Positions 8,879-17,348 of a stretch of DNA of 64,000 nucleotides are shown one piece after another. The translations under genes were made by a program, and so were the position numbers. Position 1 is the stretch's first letter. Every line of letters starts with the position of its first letter. The DNA is from Nocardioides sp. (lineage in GTDB: Bacteria > Actinomycetota > Actinomycetes > Propionibacteriales > Nocardioidaceae): NCBI RefSeq assembly GCF_029937575.1, contig NZ_JAPYPS010000013.1, forward strand, positions 1 to 64,000. Reading direction: 5' to 3'. The notes under the pieces are model-generated. The model ran no database searches and was not told where the DNA came from. It was given only the letters and a program-made list of their open reading frames with translations.

Positions 8879-9849
8879 CAGGCCGCCCCTCCGCGGGCCG
8901 GGGCTCCGTGCTTGAGGGGCCGGCCGTGCACGTGACGCGCGAGGTCGCGCACCCAGTCGCGGTCGGTGCGCAGCAGCACGTGGCCGGCGCGGGCGGAGCG
9001 GACGGCCTCGGCCGTGGCGGTGCGGTGGGCGGCGGTCATCGCGGCGTAGCGCTCCCGCACGCGACGGTCGGAGGTCCAGACCTCGCGGCGGCGTCCGCTC
9101 TCGGGATCCACGAGGGTGACCGCACCGACGTCGGGCAGCGTGAGCTCGCGCGGGTCGACGACCTCGACGACGAGAGTCTCGTGGGAGGCCGCGAGGCGGC
9201 GCAGTGGTCGCTCCCAGGCGAAGGGTCGCTCGACGACGCCGTGCGGGTCGAGCAGGTCGGTGACGATCACCCGCACGCCGGGTCGGGAGTGACGGGCGCC
9301 GAAGCCGCGCAGGGCCTCGGTGAGGTCGCCGCCCCCACCCGCGGAGGCGGCGCCGCGCGACGTACGGCGTCGCAGCGAGCGGTGGGCGGCGGCGCGCGAC
9401 GGGACAGGCGCCTCCCAGCGCAACCCGGCCCCGGTGAGGGTCGCCGTGCCGAGCCTGTTGCCGGGGCCGGCGGTCAGCAGGGCGATCGCGGCGGTGACGC
9501 CGGCGGCGATGTCGCGCTTCTCCAGCGCGATCGTGCCGAAGGCCATGCTGGGGGTGTCGTCGACGAGCACCCAGGTCTCCAGCTCGTGCTGGGCGAGCGT
9601 GCGCCAGACGTGGGGCACGCCGGCGGAGCGGGCGGTGACGTTCCAGTCGATGCGGCGTACGTCGTCCTCGCCGGGGCGGTAGCGCACGACCTCCTCCGGG
9701 TCGGAGCCCGAGCCGAGCCGCAGCCCCTGCTGGTCGCCGTGCATCCGGCCGGGGAGGCGGCGTCGTACGGCGAGGTCCAGGGCCGCGAAGACGGCCTCGG
9801 GCTCGGTGTCGTCGCCGAGAGGCGGCAGGTCGGGGGCGTGGGAGGTCAC
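8878..9849 (-). CDS. DUF58 domain protein
   Basis: Soluble 323-residue protein of the DUF58 family, typically encoded beside moxR. The signature PGEDDVRRIDWNVTARS is at about residue 65, followed by a VWA-like fold beginning LETWVLVDDTPSMAF. The GTG start at 9849 overlaps the moxR stop (GTGA); the track continues the frame far upstream through moxR, but that is antisense-like Arg/Pro-rich sequence. By context it acts with the MoxR ATPase and the VWA protein. Confidence 0.87.
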   Translation of the reverse strand: MTSHAPDLPPLGDDTEPEAVFAALDLAVRRRLPGRMHGDQQGLRLGSGSDPEEVVRYRPGEDDVRRIDWNVTARSAGVPHVWRTLAQHELETWVLVDDTPSMAFGTIALEKRDIAAGVTAAIALLTAGPGNRLGTATLTGAGLRWEAPVPSRAAAHRSLRRRTSRGAASAGGGGDLTEALRGFGARHSRPGVRVIVTDLLDPHGVVERPFAWERPLRRLAASHETLVVEVVDPRELTLPDVGAVTLVDPESGRRREVWTSDRRVRERYAAMTAAHRTATAEAVRSARAGHVLLRTDRDWVRDLARHVHGRPLKHGAPARGGAA

Positions 9850-10964
9850 GGGTGCTCCACGAACTCCGCGGTGTCCTGGTGCGCGGTGTCCTGGTGCGCG
9901 GGGGCCGGAGGCTCGGGGCCGTCGGCCGCGCTGTTCGCCGGGCTGTCCGCCGGGCGGCGACCGTCCGGGTCCTCCCGGGAGGCGACGGTCGGCTGGGGGA
10001 CGGCGGCGATGACCTCGCGGACGATGTCGCGGGGGTCGGCCCCGTCGGCGATGGCGTCGAAGGAGAGCAGCAGCCGATGACTCATCACGTCGGAGGCGAC
10101 CTCGACGATGTCCGAGGGCAGCACGTAGGAACGTCCGCGCAACAAGGCCATCGCGCGTCCAGCGGCGAGCATGCCCAGCGAGGCGCGCGGGCTGACACCG
10201 AGCTCGATGGCGCCGCTGAGGTGGGCCAGGCCGTAGCGCTCGGGCGATCGGGTGGCGACGGTCAGGTTGACGAGGTAGGAGGCCACCGAGTGGTGGACGA
10301 AGAGGCTGTCGGCGACCTTCTGCAGCCGGACGACGTCGGACGGCTCGAAGACCTGCTCGGCACGGGGCGGGTCGACCGACATCCGGTGCAGGATCGTGAA
10401 CTCCTCCTGCCCCGTCGGGTACGGCACGTCGACCTTGAGCAGGAACCGGTCGCGCTGGGCCTCGGGCAGACGGTAGACCCCTTCGGACTCGACCGGGTTC
10501 TGGGTGGCGAGCACCAGGAACGGATCGGGCAGCGGATGGCTGCGACCGGCGATGGAGACCTGCTTCTCGGCCATCGCCTCGAGCAGCGCCGACTGCACCT
10601 TGGCGGGGGCGCGGTTGATCTCGTCGGCGAGGACGAGGTTGGCGAAGATCGGTCCTCGCTCGACGTCGAACGTCTCGGTGCTCGCGCGCCACACCCGTGT
10701 GCCGGTGATGTCGCCGGGCATCAGGTCGGGGGTGAACTGCAGCCGCGAGAAGCTCCCGCCCACGACGTCGGCCAGCGTGCGCACGGCCAGCGTCTTGGCC
10801 ACGCCCGGCACCCCCTCGAGGAGCAGGTGACCTCGGGCGAGCAGCCCGATCATCATCCGCTCGACCATCGCGTCCTGCCCGACGACGACCTTCTTGACCT
10901 CGATCAGGGCGCGCTCGAGCAGGTGGGCTGCTTCGGCGACCTCGCGCTCGTGTGCCTGCGACAT
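9846..10964 (-). CDS. MoxR family AAA+ ATPase
   Basis: First gene of the MoxR-DUF58-VWA operon. Walker A is GVPGVAKT (about residue 52), Walker B LVLADEINRAP (about residue 112), followed by sensor sequence LATQNPVESEG and the C-terminal lid. MoxR proteins act as chaperone-like ATPases on metal-binding VWA partners. The last 45 residues are a low-complexity Pro/Ala/Asp tail with the tandem hexapeptide-like HQDTAHQDTA. It starts 47 bases from the 3' end of the lysR gene, which is transcribed the same way. Confidence 0.9.
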   Translation of the reverse strand: MSQAHEREVAEAAHLLERALIEVKKVVVGQDAMVERMMIGLLARGHLLLEGVPGVAKTLAVRTLADVVGGSFSRLQFTPDLMPGDITGTRVWRASTETFDVERGPIFANLVLADEINRAPAKVQSALLEAMAEKQVSIAGRSHPLPDPFLVLATQNPVESEGVYRLPEAQRDRFLLKVDVPYPTGQEEFTILHRMSVDPPRAEQVFEPSDVVRLQKVADSLFVHHSVASYLVNLTVATRSPERYGLAHLSGAIELGVSPRASLGMLAAGRAMALLRGRSYVLPSDIVEVASDVMSHRLLLSFDAIADGADPRDIVREVIAAVPQPTVASREDPDGRRPADSPANSAADGPEPPAPAHQDTAHQDTAEFVEHP

Positions 10965-11011
10965 GGTCCTAGTTCAGCATGCACCTGTTCACCGGGTCGT
11001 CCCAGCCGACC

Positions 11012-11941
11012 TCAGCCCATCTCGGGGTGCACGATCGAGTTGATCCGCGCGGTCGCCAGCTCGATCATCAGCCGTGCCGCGGGGGAGAGGGTCGCACCCG
11101 CACGGTGCACGATCGCCAACGTGTCGTACTGCCGTGGCCGCAGGCTCACCCAGCCTGCGGCGGGAGCCAGCCGCGGCAGCAGCTGCTCGGCGGCGCCGCG
11201 GGGGATGACGGAGTCGGCCAGGCCCATCCCGACGAGCTCGACGGCGGTCTCGACGTCCTCGACCTCGATCCGGGTCTGCGGGTTGCGGCCGGTCTCGTGG
11301 AGCATCTGGCGCAGCACCAGCCGGGTCGAGTCGACGGCGCGCCACGTGGTCTCGGGCATCACCAGCGAGGCGAGCGACAGCCGGTGAGCGCTGACCGGCG
11401 TCTCGAGCCGGGCCGGGTCGGCGCTGATGTAGACCAGCTCGTCGCGCGCGACCGGGGTGAACTCGAGTCCCTCGCTACCCATCTGCGGTACGGCGATCAT
11501 CGCCGCCTCGAGGCGTCCGCGGCGCAGCTCCTCCTGCACGTCGGTGGAGTTCTGCCCGATCAGCTCGACGCGGACGCCGGGGTAGCGCGCGAGCACGTCG
11601 GCGACCAGCCCGGCGCCGGCGTACAACCGCGCCGTGCCGAACATCCCGAACCGGATCGTCCCGGTCTCGAAGGACTTCGCGCTCTGCACGGCCTTGCGAG
11701 CCTCCTCGACGCTGCCGAGCACGCGCTCGGCGTGCGGGCGCAGCTCGTCGGCGACCGTGGTCGGTACGACGCCCCGGCCGACGCGGCGGAACAGCTCGAC
11801 GCCGAGCGTCTTCTCCAGGGCGCGCACCTGCTCGGAGACCGACGGCTGCGCGTAGCCGAGCTCCTCGGCGGCGGCGGTCAACGAACCCTGCTCGTAGGTG
11901 GCGAGGAAGCAGGTCAGCTGATGCAACGAGAGCACGGTCAC
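11012..11941 (-). CDS. LysR family transcriptional regulator
   Basis: Residues 1-60 are the LysR winged helix (LHQLTCFLATYEQGSLTAAAEELGYAQPSVSEQVRALE), followed by a linker helix and a periplasmic-binding-like effector domain to residue 309. It is divergent from the small gene at 12019, the usual layout for a LysR regulator and its target. The GTG start lies six bases from a perfect ATAGG-N5-CCTAT palindrome, which suggests a leaderless or very short leader and autoregulation. The effector is unknown. Confidence 0.9.
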   Translation of the reverse strand: MTVLSLHQLTCFLATYEQGSLTAAAEELGYAQPSVSEQVRALEKTLGVELFRRVGRGVVPTTVADELRPHAERVLGSVEEARKAVQSAKSFETGTIRFGMFGTARLYAGAGLVADVLARYPGVRVELIGQNSTDVQEELRRGRLEAAMIAVPQMGSEGLEFTPVARDELVYISADPARLETPVSAHRLSLASLVMPETTWRAVDSTRLVLRQMLHETGRNPQTRIEVEDVETAVELVGMGLADSVIPRGAAEQLLPRLAPAAGWVSLRPRQYDTLAIVHRAGATLSPAARLMIELATARINSIVHPEMG

Positions 11942-11946
11942 ATGCT

Positions 11947-11961
11947 ATAGGTAAGTCCTAT
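11947..11961. promoter_or_regulatory. LysR-type operator ATAGG-N5-CCTAT
   Basis: ATAGGTAAGTCCTAT is a perfect inverted repeat that contains T-N11-A, the core of LysR-regulator sites, and also fits the ATAG-N7-CTAT pattern. It sits immediately upstream of the lysR start and about 57 bases before the divergent small gene. Confidence 0.6.
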
Positions 11962-12006
11962 CGATCGTGCAGGAAAGGCAGGCTACCCCTATCTGTTGAG
12001 CACGCT

Positions 12007-12021
12007 CATACTTTCAGTATG
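12007..12021. promoter_or_regulatory. Palindrome CATACT-TTC-AGTATG over a start codon
   Basis: A perfect six-base inverted repeat with a three-base spacer whose right arm contains the ATG of the small gene at 12019. It could be an operator blocking expression of that gene. TACTTT inside it could also act as a -10 for a leaderless mRNA. The cognate regulator is not identified. Confidence 0.4.
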
Positions 12022-12192
12022 TTCACTCACACCTGCTCCGCGTGCTCGCGCCGCCAGCTCATCTTCAGCACCCAGATCACCTCCGTCACGTCGGTCGACG
12101 CCGGCATCGCCTACCACTTCACCTGCTGGTGCGGCGAGCAGCAGTCGGCCGTCCAGGTCACCGACCGCAGCCAGACCGTCCGCATCGCCTGA
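12019..12192 (+). CDS. 57-residue cysteine-pair (zinc-ribbon-like) protein
   Basis: This gene is too short for the supplied ORF track. The frame from ATG 12019 to TGA 12190-12192 reads MFTHTCSACSRRQLIFSTQ, continuing to CWCGEQQSA and ending QTVRIA. Cysteines occur as CSAC near residue 6 and CWC near residue 38, the arrangement of a small zinc ribbon. High third-position GC, protein-like composition and its place divergent from lysR support it as real. It may bind zinc and act as a small adaptor or regulator; function is not known. Confidence 0.6.
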   Translation: MFTHTCSACSRRQLIFSTQITSVTSVDAGIAYHFTCWCGEQQSAVQVTDRSQTVRIA

Positions 12193-12240
12193 GGCCGCAG
12201 GCTCGCGCGAGGGACGAGCGCGGGCCGTTGCGGGCGAAGA

Positions 12241-12292
12241 TTGAGTAAGCGCGGCGAGCGAGGAACGAGCGCGCGACGCGCGCATCGAAATC
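12241..12292. repeat. REP-like intergenic palindromic element
   Basis: The element begins TTGAGTA and ends ATCGAAA, with a GC-rich interior of short inverted GAGCG/CGCTC-type words. Such TTGAGTA...ATCGAAA units recur between genes in Nocardioidaceae and relatives (recollection of genomes, not searched here). It separates convergent genes and may serve as a bidirectional terminator. Confidence 0.45.
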
Positions 12293-12303
12293 CGGTGACG
12301 TGC

Positions 12304-12891
12304 CTACCGACGGAGCCAGGGTCCGGCGCCTGGGGTGAGCGCCGCGAACGCCGACTCCAGGTGCCCGGCAAGTGATCCGGCGTCCTCGCCCAGCCAGCGC
12401 GTGATCGACCCCTGCCACACCGCGATCGCCGCCTCGGCGGTCACCTCGGCCTCCAGCGACCCGAAGCCGGCCTCCACCAGCGCGGCCGCGAGCGTGCGCT
12501 GCCAGGTGTGGACGACGTCGTACAGCCGACCGCGCAGGACCGGTGAGGTCACCGCGGCCCGGCGGCGCAGCAGCATGGTGTCCCGCTCGGCCTCGAAGTC
12601 GGGGGCGATCGCGACGAGCGCCGTCGCGGCGACCTGCATCGCCGTACGACGGGCCGCTGCGACGGCGACGACCTCGGCCTGCAGCCGGGCCTGGCGCTGC
12701 TCGCGGTCGGGCGTGAGGACCTCGTCCTTGGTGGCGAAGTAGCGGAAGAAGGTGCGCTCGGTGACCCCGGCGGCCCGGGCGATAGCGCCTGCCGACGTGG
12801 CCTCGTAGCCGTCGCGGGCGAAGAGGCCCAGGGCGGCGTCCTCCAGGGCGCGCCTGGTCGAGCGCTTGTGCTGCTCCCGCAGTCCGGCCAC
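12304..12891 (-). CDS. TetR family transcriptional regulator
   Basis: The N-terminal TetR helix-turn-helix is clear (GLFARDGYEATSAGAIARAAGVTERTFFRYFATKDEVL, residues 23-60), with a C-terminal ligand domain of about 130 residues. It lies four bases downstream of the arylsulfatase stop on the same strand, so the two form an operon. It probably controls that operon, perhaps through the palindrome at 15210-15225. The ligand is unknown. Confidence 0.88.
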   Translation of the reverse strand: MAGLREQHKRSTRRALEDAALGLFARDGYEATSAGAIARAAGVTERTFFRYFATKDEVLTPDREQRQARLQAEVVAVAAARRTAMQVAATALVAIAPDFEAERDTMLLRRRAAVTSPVLRGRLYDVVHTWQRTLAAALVEAGFGSLEAEVTAEAAIAVWQGSITRWLGEDAGSLAGHLESAFAALTPGAGPWLRR

Positions 12892-12895
12892 GTCG

Positions 12896-15187
12896 TCAGT
12901 CCGAGGCCAGCGCCGAGCGCAGCAGCGTCTCGTCGTCGGCGCGAGCCGTCGGGTTGCCGCTGGTGATCACCACGTCCCGGAGCTCGCCGGTGAAGGCGAA
13001 CGGGGGGCGGTAGTCGTGGCACAGCGGCAGGCCGCGGTCACGCCCGATGAGCATCCCGGTCGCGGCGGTCGAGAGGTTGGGGAAGAAGAACAGTCCCGCC
13101 AGGGGAGCCGACCCGCCCTCGACGCCGTCGACGAGCAGACGCGCCCGCGGGGAGGCTCCTGGCACGTACTGCACCGAGACCTCGTGCTCGCCCGGCGCGA
13201 CCGGCTCGTCGCACGCCACGCGGACCAGCCCGTCGAGCATCGCGAACGCCGCGACCAGTCGCCCCTCCAGCAGGTAGCAGCCCCAGCCTCCGTGGGCGTC
13301 GCCGATCGCGGCGATGATCCCCTCGGCCCGGTGGGTGTCGCCCTCGGGGACGACGATGCGCGCGGTCAGGTCGAAGCCGCCGAGCGTCGAGGGCAGCTGG
13401 CTCTCCTGGATCGGCCCGCCGCCGGGGGCGTACGTCGCCGTGGCCGGCTGCGGGTAGGCGCCGGGGTGCATGTGCGCCATCGAGTCGGGGAACTCGAAGA
13501 GCGGCAGCACCTGGTTGCGTCCGGCCTCGGCCCACCACAGCTCCTCGAGCCGCTTGACCGTCTCGGGGTGCTCGGCGGCGACGTCGGCTGACTCGGAGAA
13601 GTCGTCGGTCAGCCGGAAGAGCGACCAGCGGTCGGTGTCGAAGTCGAAGCTGCCGGTCATCACCTCGCGCTCGCCGAACTGGTTGGGCACGAAGTCGGTT
13701 GTGGCCTTCCACCCGTCGGCGTAGATGGCGCGGCTGCCCATCATCTCGAAGTACTGCAGGCTCCGGTGCTCCGCGGCGCCAGGATCGGTGATGCCGGCGA
13801 GCATCGAGGTGCCGTCGACCGGCTGTTGGGTGACACCGTCGACGGAGTCCGGTACGGCGATCCCGGCGGCGTCGAGGACCGTGCTGAACAGGTCGACGGC
13901 GTGGCAGAACTGCCCGCGGATCCCCCCGGGGTCGGTGACCCGGGCGCCCCAGCCGACGACGAGCGGCGTACGGACTCCGCCGAGCCAGGCGTGGCGCTTC
14001 CACAGGCGCAGCGGGGTGTTGCCGGCCCAGGCCCAGCCGAAGGGGTAGTGGTTGTAGGCGTCGTGTCCGCCGATCTCGTCGATCCGCTCGATCGAGGCCT
14101 CGACGTCCTCCTGGTGCCCGAGCCAGCCGGCCGCCTCGTTGAGGGTGCCGGTGACCCCGCCCTCGGCGCTGGCGCCGTTGTCGGAGAGCACCATGACGAT
14201 GGTGTCGTCGGCGATGCCGCGCGCCTCGAGGGCGTCGAAGAGCCGACCGAGGTGATGGTCGGTGTGGGTCACGAAGCCGGCATACACCTCCATGTAGCGG
14301 GCGAAGAGCCGGCGCTGCTCAGCAGGGATCGTCGACCACTCGGGCACCCAGGCGGGTCGCTCGGTGAGGACGGTGTCGGCCGGTACGACGCCTGCCGCGA
14401 CCTGGTTGGCGAAGACCTCCTCGCGCCACGCCTCCCAGCCGTCGTCGAACTTCCCGTAGTAGGGCTCGACCCACTCCTCGGTGACCTGGTGCGGGGCGTG
14501 CGCGGCGCCGGTGGCGAGGTGGAGGAAGAAGGGCTTGCTGGCCTCGGCCTGCTGCTGGTCCTGGATCATCCGGATCGACTCGTCGACCAGGTCCTCGGTG
14601 AGGTGGTAGCCCTCCTCAGGGGTGCGTGGTGGGTCGACGTGCGTGTTGTCGCGCACCAGCTCGGGCGCCCACTGGCTCGTCTCGGCACCGAGGAAGCCGT
14701 AGAAGCGCTCGAAGCCGACGCCCAGTGGCCACTGGCCGAACGGCCCGGCCGCGGAGTAGTCGGTCTTCGGCGTCATGTGCCACTTGCCGACCGACATCGT
14801 GTTGTAGCCGCCGTCCTTGAGGATGCGTGCAAGCATCGCGGCGGACTTGGGGATGCGGCCGGTGTAGCCGGGGAAGCCGAGCGCCGCCTCCTCGGTGACC
14901 CCCATGCCGACGGCGTGGTGGTTGCGGCCGGTGTGCAGCGCGGCGCGCGTCGACGAGCACACCGAGGTCACGTGGAAGCGGTTGTAGCGCAGGCCCCGGC
15001 TCGCCAGCCGGTCGATGTTGGGGGTCGCGATCGTGGCGCCGAAGCACCCCAGCTGCGCGAAGCCGACGTCGTCGAGCACGACCATGACCACGTTGGGCGC
15101 GCCGACGGGTGCCACGGCGTACTCGACGAAGCGTGGCTGGGAGTCGGCGACCCGCGAGCTGATGACCTGGCTGTCCATGGACGGCAC
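12896..15187 (-). CDS. Arylsulfatase family protein with variant active-site motif
   Basis: Type I sulfatase fold: metal-binding VVMVVLDDVGFAQLGCFG at about residue 33, ATPNIDRLASRG, then the active-site segment at residue 77. There the sequence is CSSTRAALHTGRN, so the cysteine that would become formylglycine and the arginine are present but the usual Pro/Ala of C-x-P/A-x-R is Ser. Later SDNGAS and TPLRLWKRHAWLGGVRTP are typical. The last 200 residues look like the beta-sandwich extension of the large (about 760-790 residue) actinobacterial arylsulfatases. It likely hydrolyses sulfate esters if the Cys is matured. No signal peptide is seen and no formylglycine-generating enzyme gene lies in the window. 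Confidence 0.88.
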   Translation of the reverse strand: MPSMDSQVISSRVADSQPRFVEYAVAPVGAPNVVMVVLDDVGFAQLGCFGATIATPNIDRLASRGLRYNRFHVTSVCSSTRAALHTGRNHHAVGMGVTEEAALGFPGYTGRIPKSAAMLARILKDGGYNTMSVGKWHMTPKTDYSAAGPFGQWPLGVGFERFYGFLGAETSQWAPELVRDNTHVDPPRTPEEGYHLTEDLVDESIRMIQDQQQAEASKPFFLHLATGAAHAPHQVTEEWVEPYYGKFDDGWEAWREEVFANQVAAGVVPADTVLTERPAWVPEWSTIPAEQRRLFARYMEVYAGFVTHTDHHLGRLFDALEARGIADDTIVMVLSDNGASAEGGVTGTLNEAAGWLGHQEDVEASIERIDEIGGHDAYNHYPFGWAWAGNTPLRLWKRHAWLGGVRTPLVVGWGARVTDPGGIRGQFCHAVDLFSTVLDAAGIAVPDSVDGVTQQPVDGTSMLAGITDPGAAEHRSLQYFEMMGSRAIYADGWKATTDFVPNQFGEREVMTGSFDFDTDRWSLFRLTDDFSESADVAAEHPETVKRLEELWWAEAGRNQVLPLFEFPDSMAHMHPGAYPQPATATYAPGGGPIQESQLPSTLGGFDLTARIVVPEGDTHRAEGIIAAIGDAHGGWGCYLLEGRLVAAFAMLDGLVRVACDEPVAPGEHEVSVQYVPGASPRARLLVDGVEGGSAPLAGLFFFPNLSTAATGMLIGRDRGLPLCHDYRPPFAFTGELRDVVITSGNPTARADDETLLRSALASD

Positions 15188-15209
15188 CGTAGTGGCGCCG
15201 CGCCGATCC

Positions 15210-15225
15210 TGTCAGCCGACTGACA
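15210..15225. promoter_or_regulatory. Palindromic operator TGTCAG-N4-CTGACA
   Basis: Perfect 6+6 inverted repeat 23 bases upstream of the arylsulfatase ATG (leftward). Its size and symmetry suit a TetR-family dimer, and the downstream gene of the same operon is a TetR regulator. Confidence 0.5.
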
Positions 15226-15239
15226 AGATCGGGTAGTCC

Positions 15240-17348
15240 TCAGAGAAAGGCGTCAGCCGTCACCGGGAGGTCGCGCACCCGGACCCCGGTCGCGTGCCAG
15301 GCGGCGTTCGCGATCGCGGCCGCCGTGCCGACGATGGCGATCTCGCCGATGCCGCGGCCGCCGAACGGGGTGGACAGGGTGTCGGACTCCTCCAGCCACC
15401 GGGCGTCGAGGTCGGGAGGCACGTCGGCGTGGGCGGCGACGTGGTAGGTCGCGAGGTCCTGCGTGACGACGTGCCCGAACCTCGGGTCGCGCACGCCCTC
15501 CTCGTGCAGCGCGGCGGACAGCCCCATGAGCAGGCCGCCCAGCAGCTGCGAGCGGGCCGTCATCGGATTGACGATCCGCCCGACTGAGTAGGTGCCGTGC
15601 AGACGCGACACCCGCACCTCGCCGGTCCAGCGATCGACCCGCACCTCGGCGAAGACGGCGCCGAACGAGTGCAGGGCGTGGCCCGCCATGTCCGGGTAGG
15701 ACTCGGTGGTGGTCTGGGTGTGCAGACCGGGAGCGGGCTCCGGGCCGTGGTCGGCCCGGAACTGTTGCGCGGTCTGGACGATGGCGGTGCCCCACGAGCC
15801 GGTCCCGGACGAGCCTCCGGCGACGGTCGCGGCCGGGAGCGAGGTGTCGCCGATCGCGAGGTCGATCGCGCTGACGGGGACGTCGAGGGCGTCGGCGGCG
15901 ATCTGCTGCAGCACGGTGCGGGCGCCCGTGCCGATGTCGACCGCGCCGATCCCGACGGCGTACCGGCCGCCGGTGCGGGACTCGATGCGAGCGCCGTTGC
16001 CGGGCATCCACAGGGTCGGGTACGTCGCTGCCGCCACGCCGGTGCCCACGAGCCAGTCGCCGTCGGTCGTCGTCCGCGGCTCCGGAGAGCGCCCGCTCCA
16101 GCCGAAGCGCTCCGCGCCCTGCTCGAGGCACTCCACCAGGCGGCGGTCGTTCCACGGATTGCCGGTCTCGGGGTCGGTGGCCGGCTCGTTGCGCAGCCGC
16201 AGGTCGATCGGGTCGACGTCGCAGGCGACGGCGAGCTCGTCCATCGCGACCTCGGTGGCGAAGGTGCCCGGCATCTCGCCGGGCGCTCGCATCCAGGACG
16301 ACACGTTGATGTCGAGCGCCGCGGCGCGGTGGGTCGTACGGCGAGCCGGGGCGGCATACATCATCCGGGAGATGGTCGCGGTCTGCTCGACGAACTCCTT
16401 GACCGCCGCAGAGGGCGCGACAGCGTCGTGCTCGATCGCGAGCAGGCGGCCGTCGGGCTCGGCCGCGAGACGGATGCGCGAGCGCGACTGGCTCCGGTAG
16501 CCGGTCATCGCGAACATCTGCTGACGCGTGACCGCGAGGCGCACCCACCGGCCCGGCACCGCCATCGCGGCCAGCGCGGCAGCCACCTCCGGGGAGTGGG
16601 GGAGGCCCTTGCTGCCGAAGCCGCCGCCAACGTACGGCGCCCGCACGCGCACCTGCTCGACCTCGAGGCCGAGCATCGGGGCCAGCGTCGACGCGACCGC
16701 GTGCACCGCCTGGGTGGAGTCCCACATGGTGAGCACCTCGCCGTCCCAGTGGGCGGTGGCGGCGTGCGGCTCGAGCGGGTTGTTGTGCTCGTAGGGGATC
16801 GAGTAGTCGCCCTCGACGACGACCGTGGCGCCGGCCCTGGCTGCGTCGACGTCGCCGTCCGACCAGTCGGTCTCGTGGCCGGCGTTGACCTCCTCGGGGG
16901 CGTAGAGCTCGGCCTCCTCGGAGTCCAGGTCGGCGACGTGGTCGCCGGCCTCGACCTGCACGTGCACGAGGCGGGCGCCCTCGCGGGCCGCCTCGGCGCT
17001 CTCGGCGAGCACGATCGCCACGATCTGTCCGCGGTAGTGGATGCGGTCGTCCTGGAGGATCGCGAGCTCGCCGTCCCCCTGCTCGCCCGTGTCGTCGAGG
17101 CGGCGCGCACTCTCGTGGTCGACGACCGACACGACGCCGGCAGTGGCGAGGGCCTGGGTGGCGTCGACGCGCAGCACGCGACCCTTGGCCACGGGGGCGC
17201 CGACGAGCCAGGCGGTCAGGTGCTCGGAGACACCCTCGTCGGGGCCGTGCTCGACGGCGTACCGCGCGTGGCCGGTGACCTTGAGCGGGCCGTCGACCCG
17301 GTCGTGGTGGGCGCCGACGGCGCGGGTCTCGATGGGGCGGGCGATCAT
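15240..17348 (-). CDS. Molybdenum hydroxylase large (molybdopterin-binding) subunit, xanthine dehydrogenase family
   Basis: The 702-residue catalytic subunit of an Mo-Fe-S-flavin hydroxylase. The conserved AYVGGGFGSKG substrate/Mo region (about residue 225) and a C-terminal FGGRGIGEIAIVG, supplying the active-site Glu, are present. The start is ATG 17348, overlapping the FAD subunit stop; the track extends further into shadow sequence. The XDH/aldehyde oxidase/CO dehydrogenase family covers many substrates (purines, aldehydes, aromatic CoA esters); this sequence alone does not decide. No XdhC or molybdopterin insertion gene is next to it. Confidence 0.88.
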   Translation of the reverse strand: MIARPIETRAVGAHHDRVDGPLKVTGHARYAVEHGPDEGVSEHLTAWLVGAPVAKGRVLRVDATQALATAGVVSVVDHESARRLDDTGEQGDGELAILQDDRIHYRGQIVAIVLAESAEAAREGARLVHVQVEAGDHVADLDSEEAELYAPEEVNAGHETDWSDGDVDAARAGATVVVEGDYSIPYEHNNPLEPHAATAHWDGEVLTMWDSTQAVHAVASTLAPMLGLEVEQVRVRAPYVGGGFGSKGLPHSPEVAAALAAMAVPGRWVRLAVTRQQMFAMTGYRSQSRSRIRLAAEPDGRLLAIEHDAVAPSAAVKEFVEQTATISRMMYAAPARRTTHRAAALDINVSSWMRAPGEMPGTFATEVAMDELAVACDVDPIDLRLRNEPATDPETGNPWNDRRLVECLEQGAERFGWSGRSPEPRTTTDGDWLVGTGVAAATYPTLWMPGNGARIESRTGGRYAVGIGAVDIGTGARTVLQQIAADALDVPVSAIDLAIGDTSLPAATVAGGSSGTGSWGTAIVQTAQQFRADHGPEPAPGLHTQTTTESYPDMAGHALHSFGAVFAEVRVDRWTGEVRVSRLHGTYSVGRIVNPMTARSQLLGGLLMGLSAALHEEGVRDPRFGHVVTQDLATYHVAAHADVPPDLDARWLEESDTLSTPFGGRGIGEIAIVGTAAAIANAAWHATGVRVRDLPVTADAFL

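Noticed and set aside
8878-10692. 604-residue DUF58 protein
   Set aside because: Residues before GTG 9849 are an alternate frame of moxR.
7922-10964. MoxR-DUF58-VWA operon as a novel defence system
   Set aside because: This is a widespread housekeeping-type gene set in actinobacteria, with no nuclease or defence partner nearby.
13766-15223. 485-residue rightward ORF over the sulfatase
   Set aside because: Antisense shadow; sulfatase motifs are clear on the minus strand.
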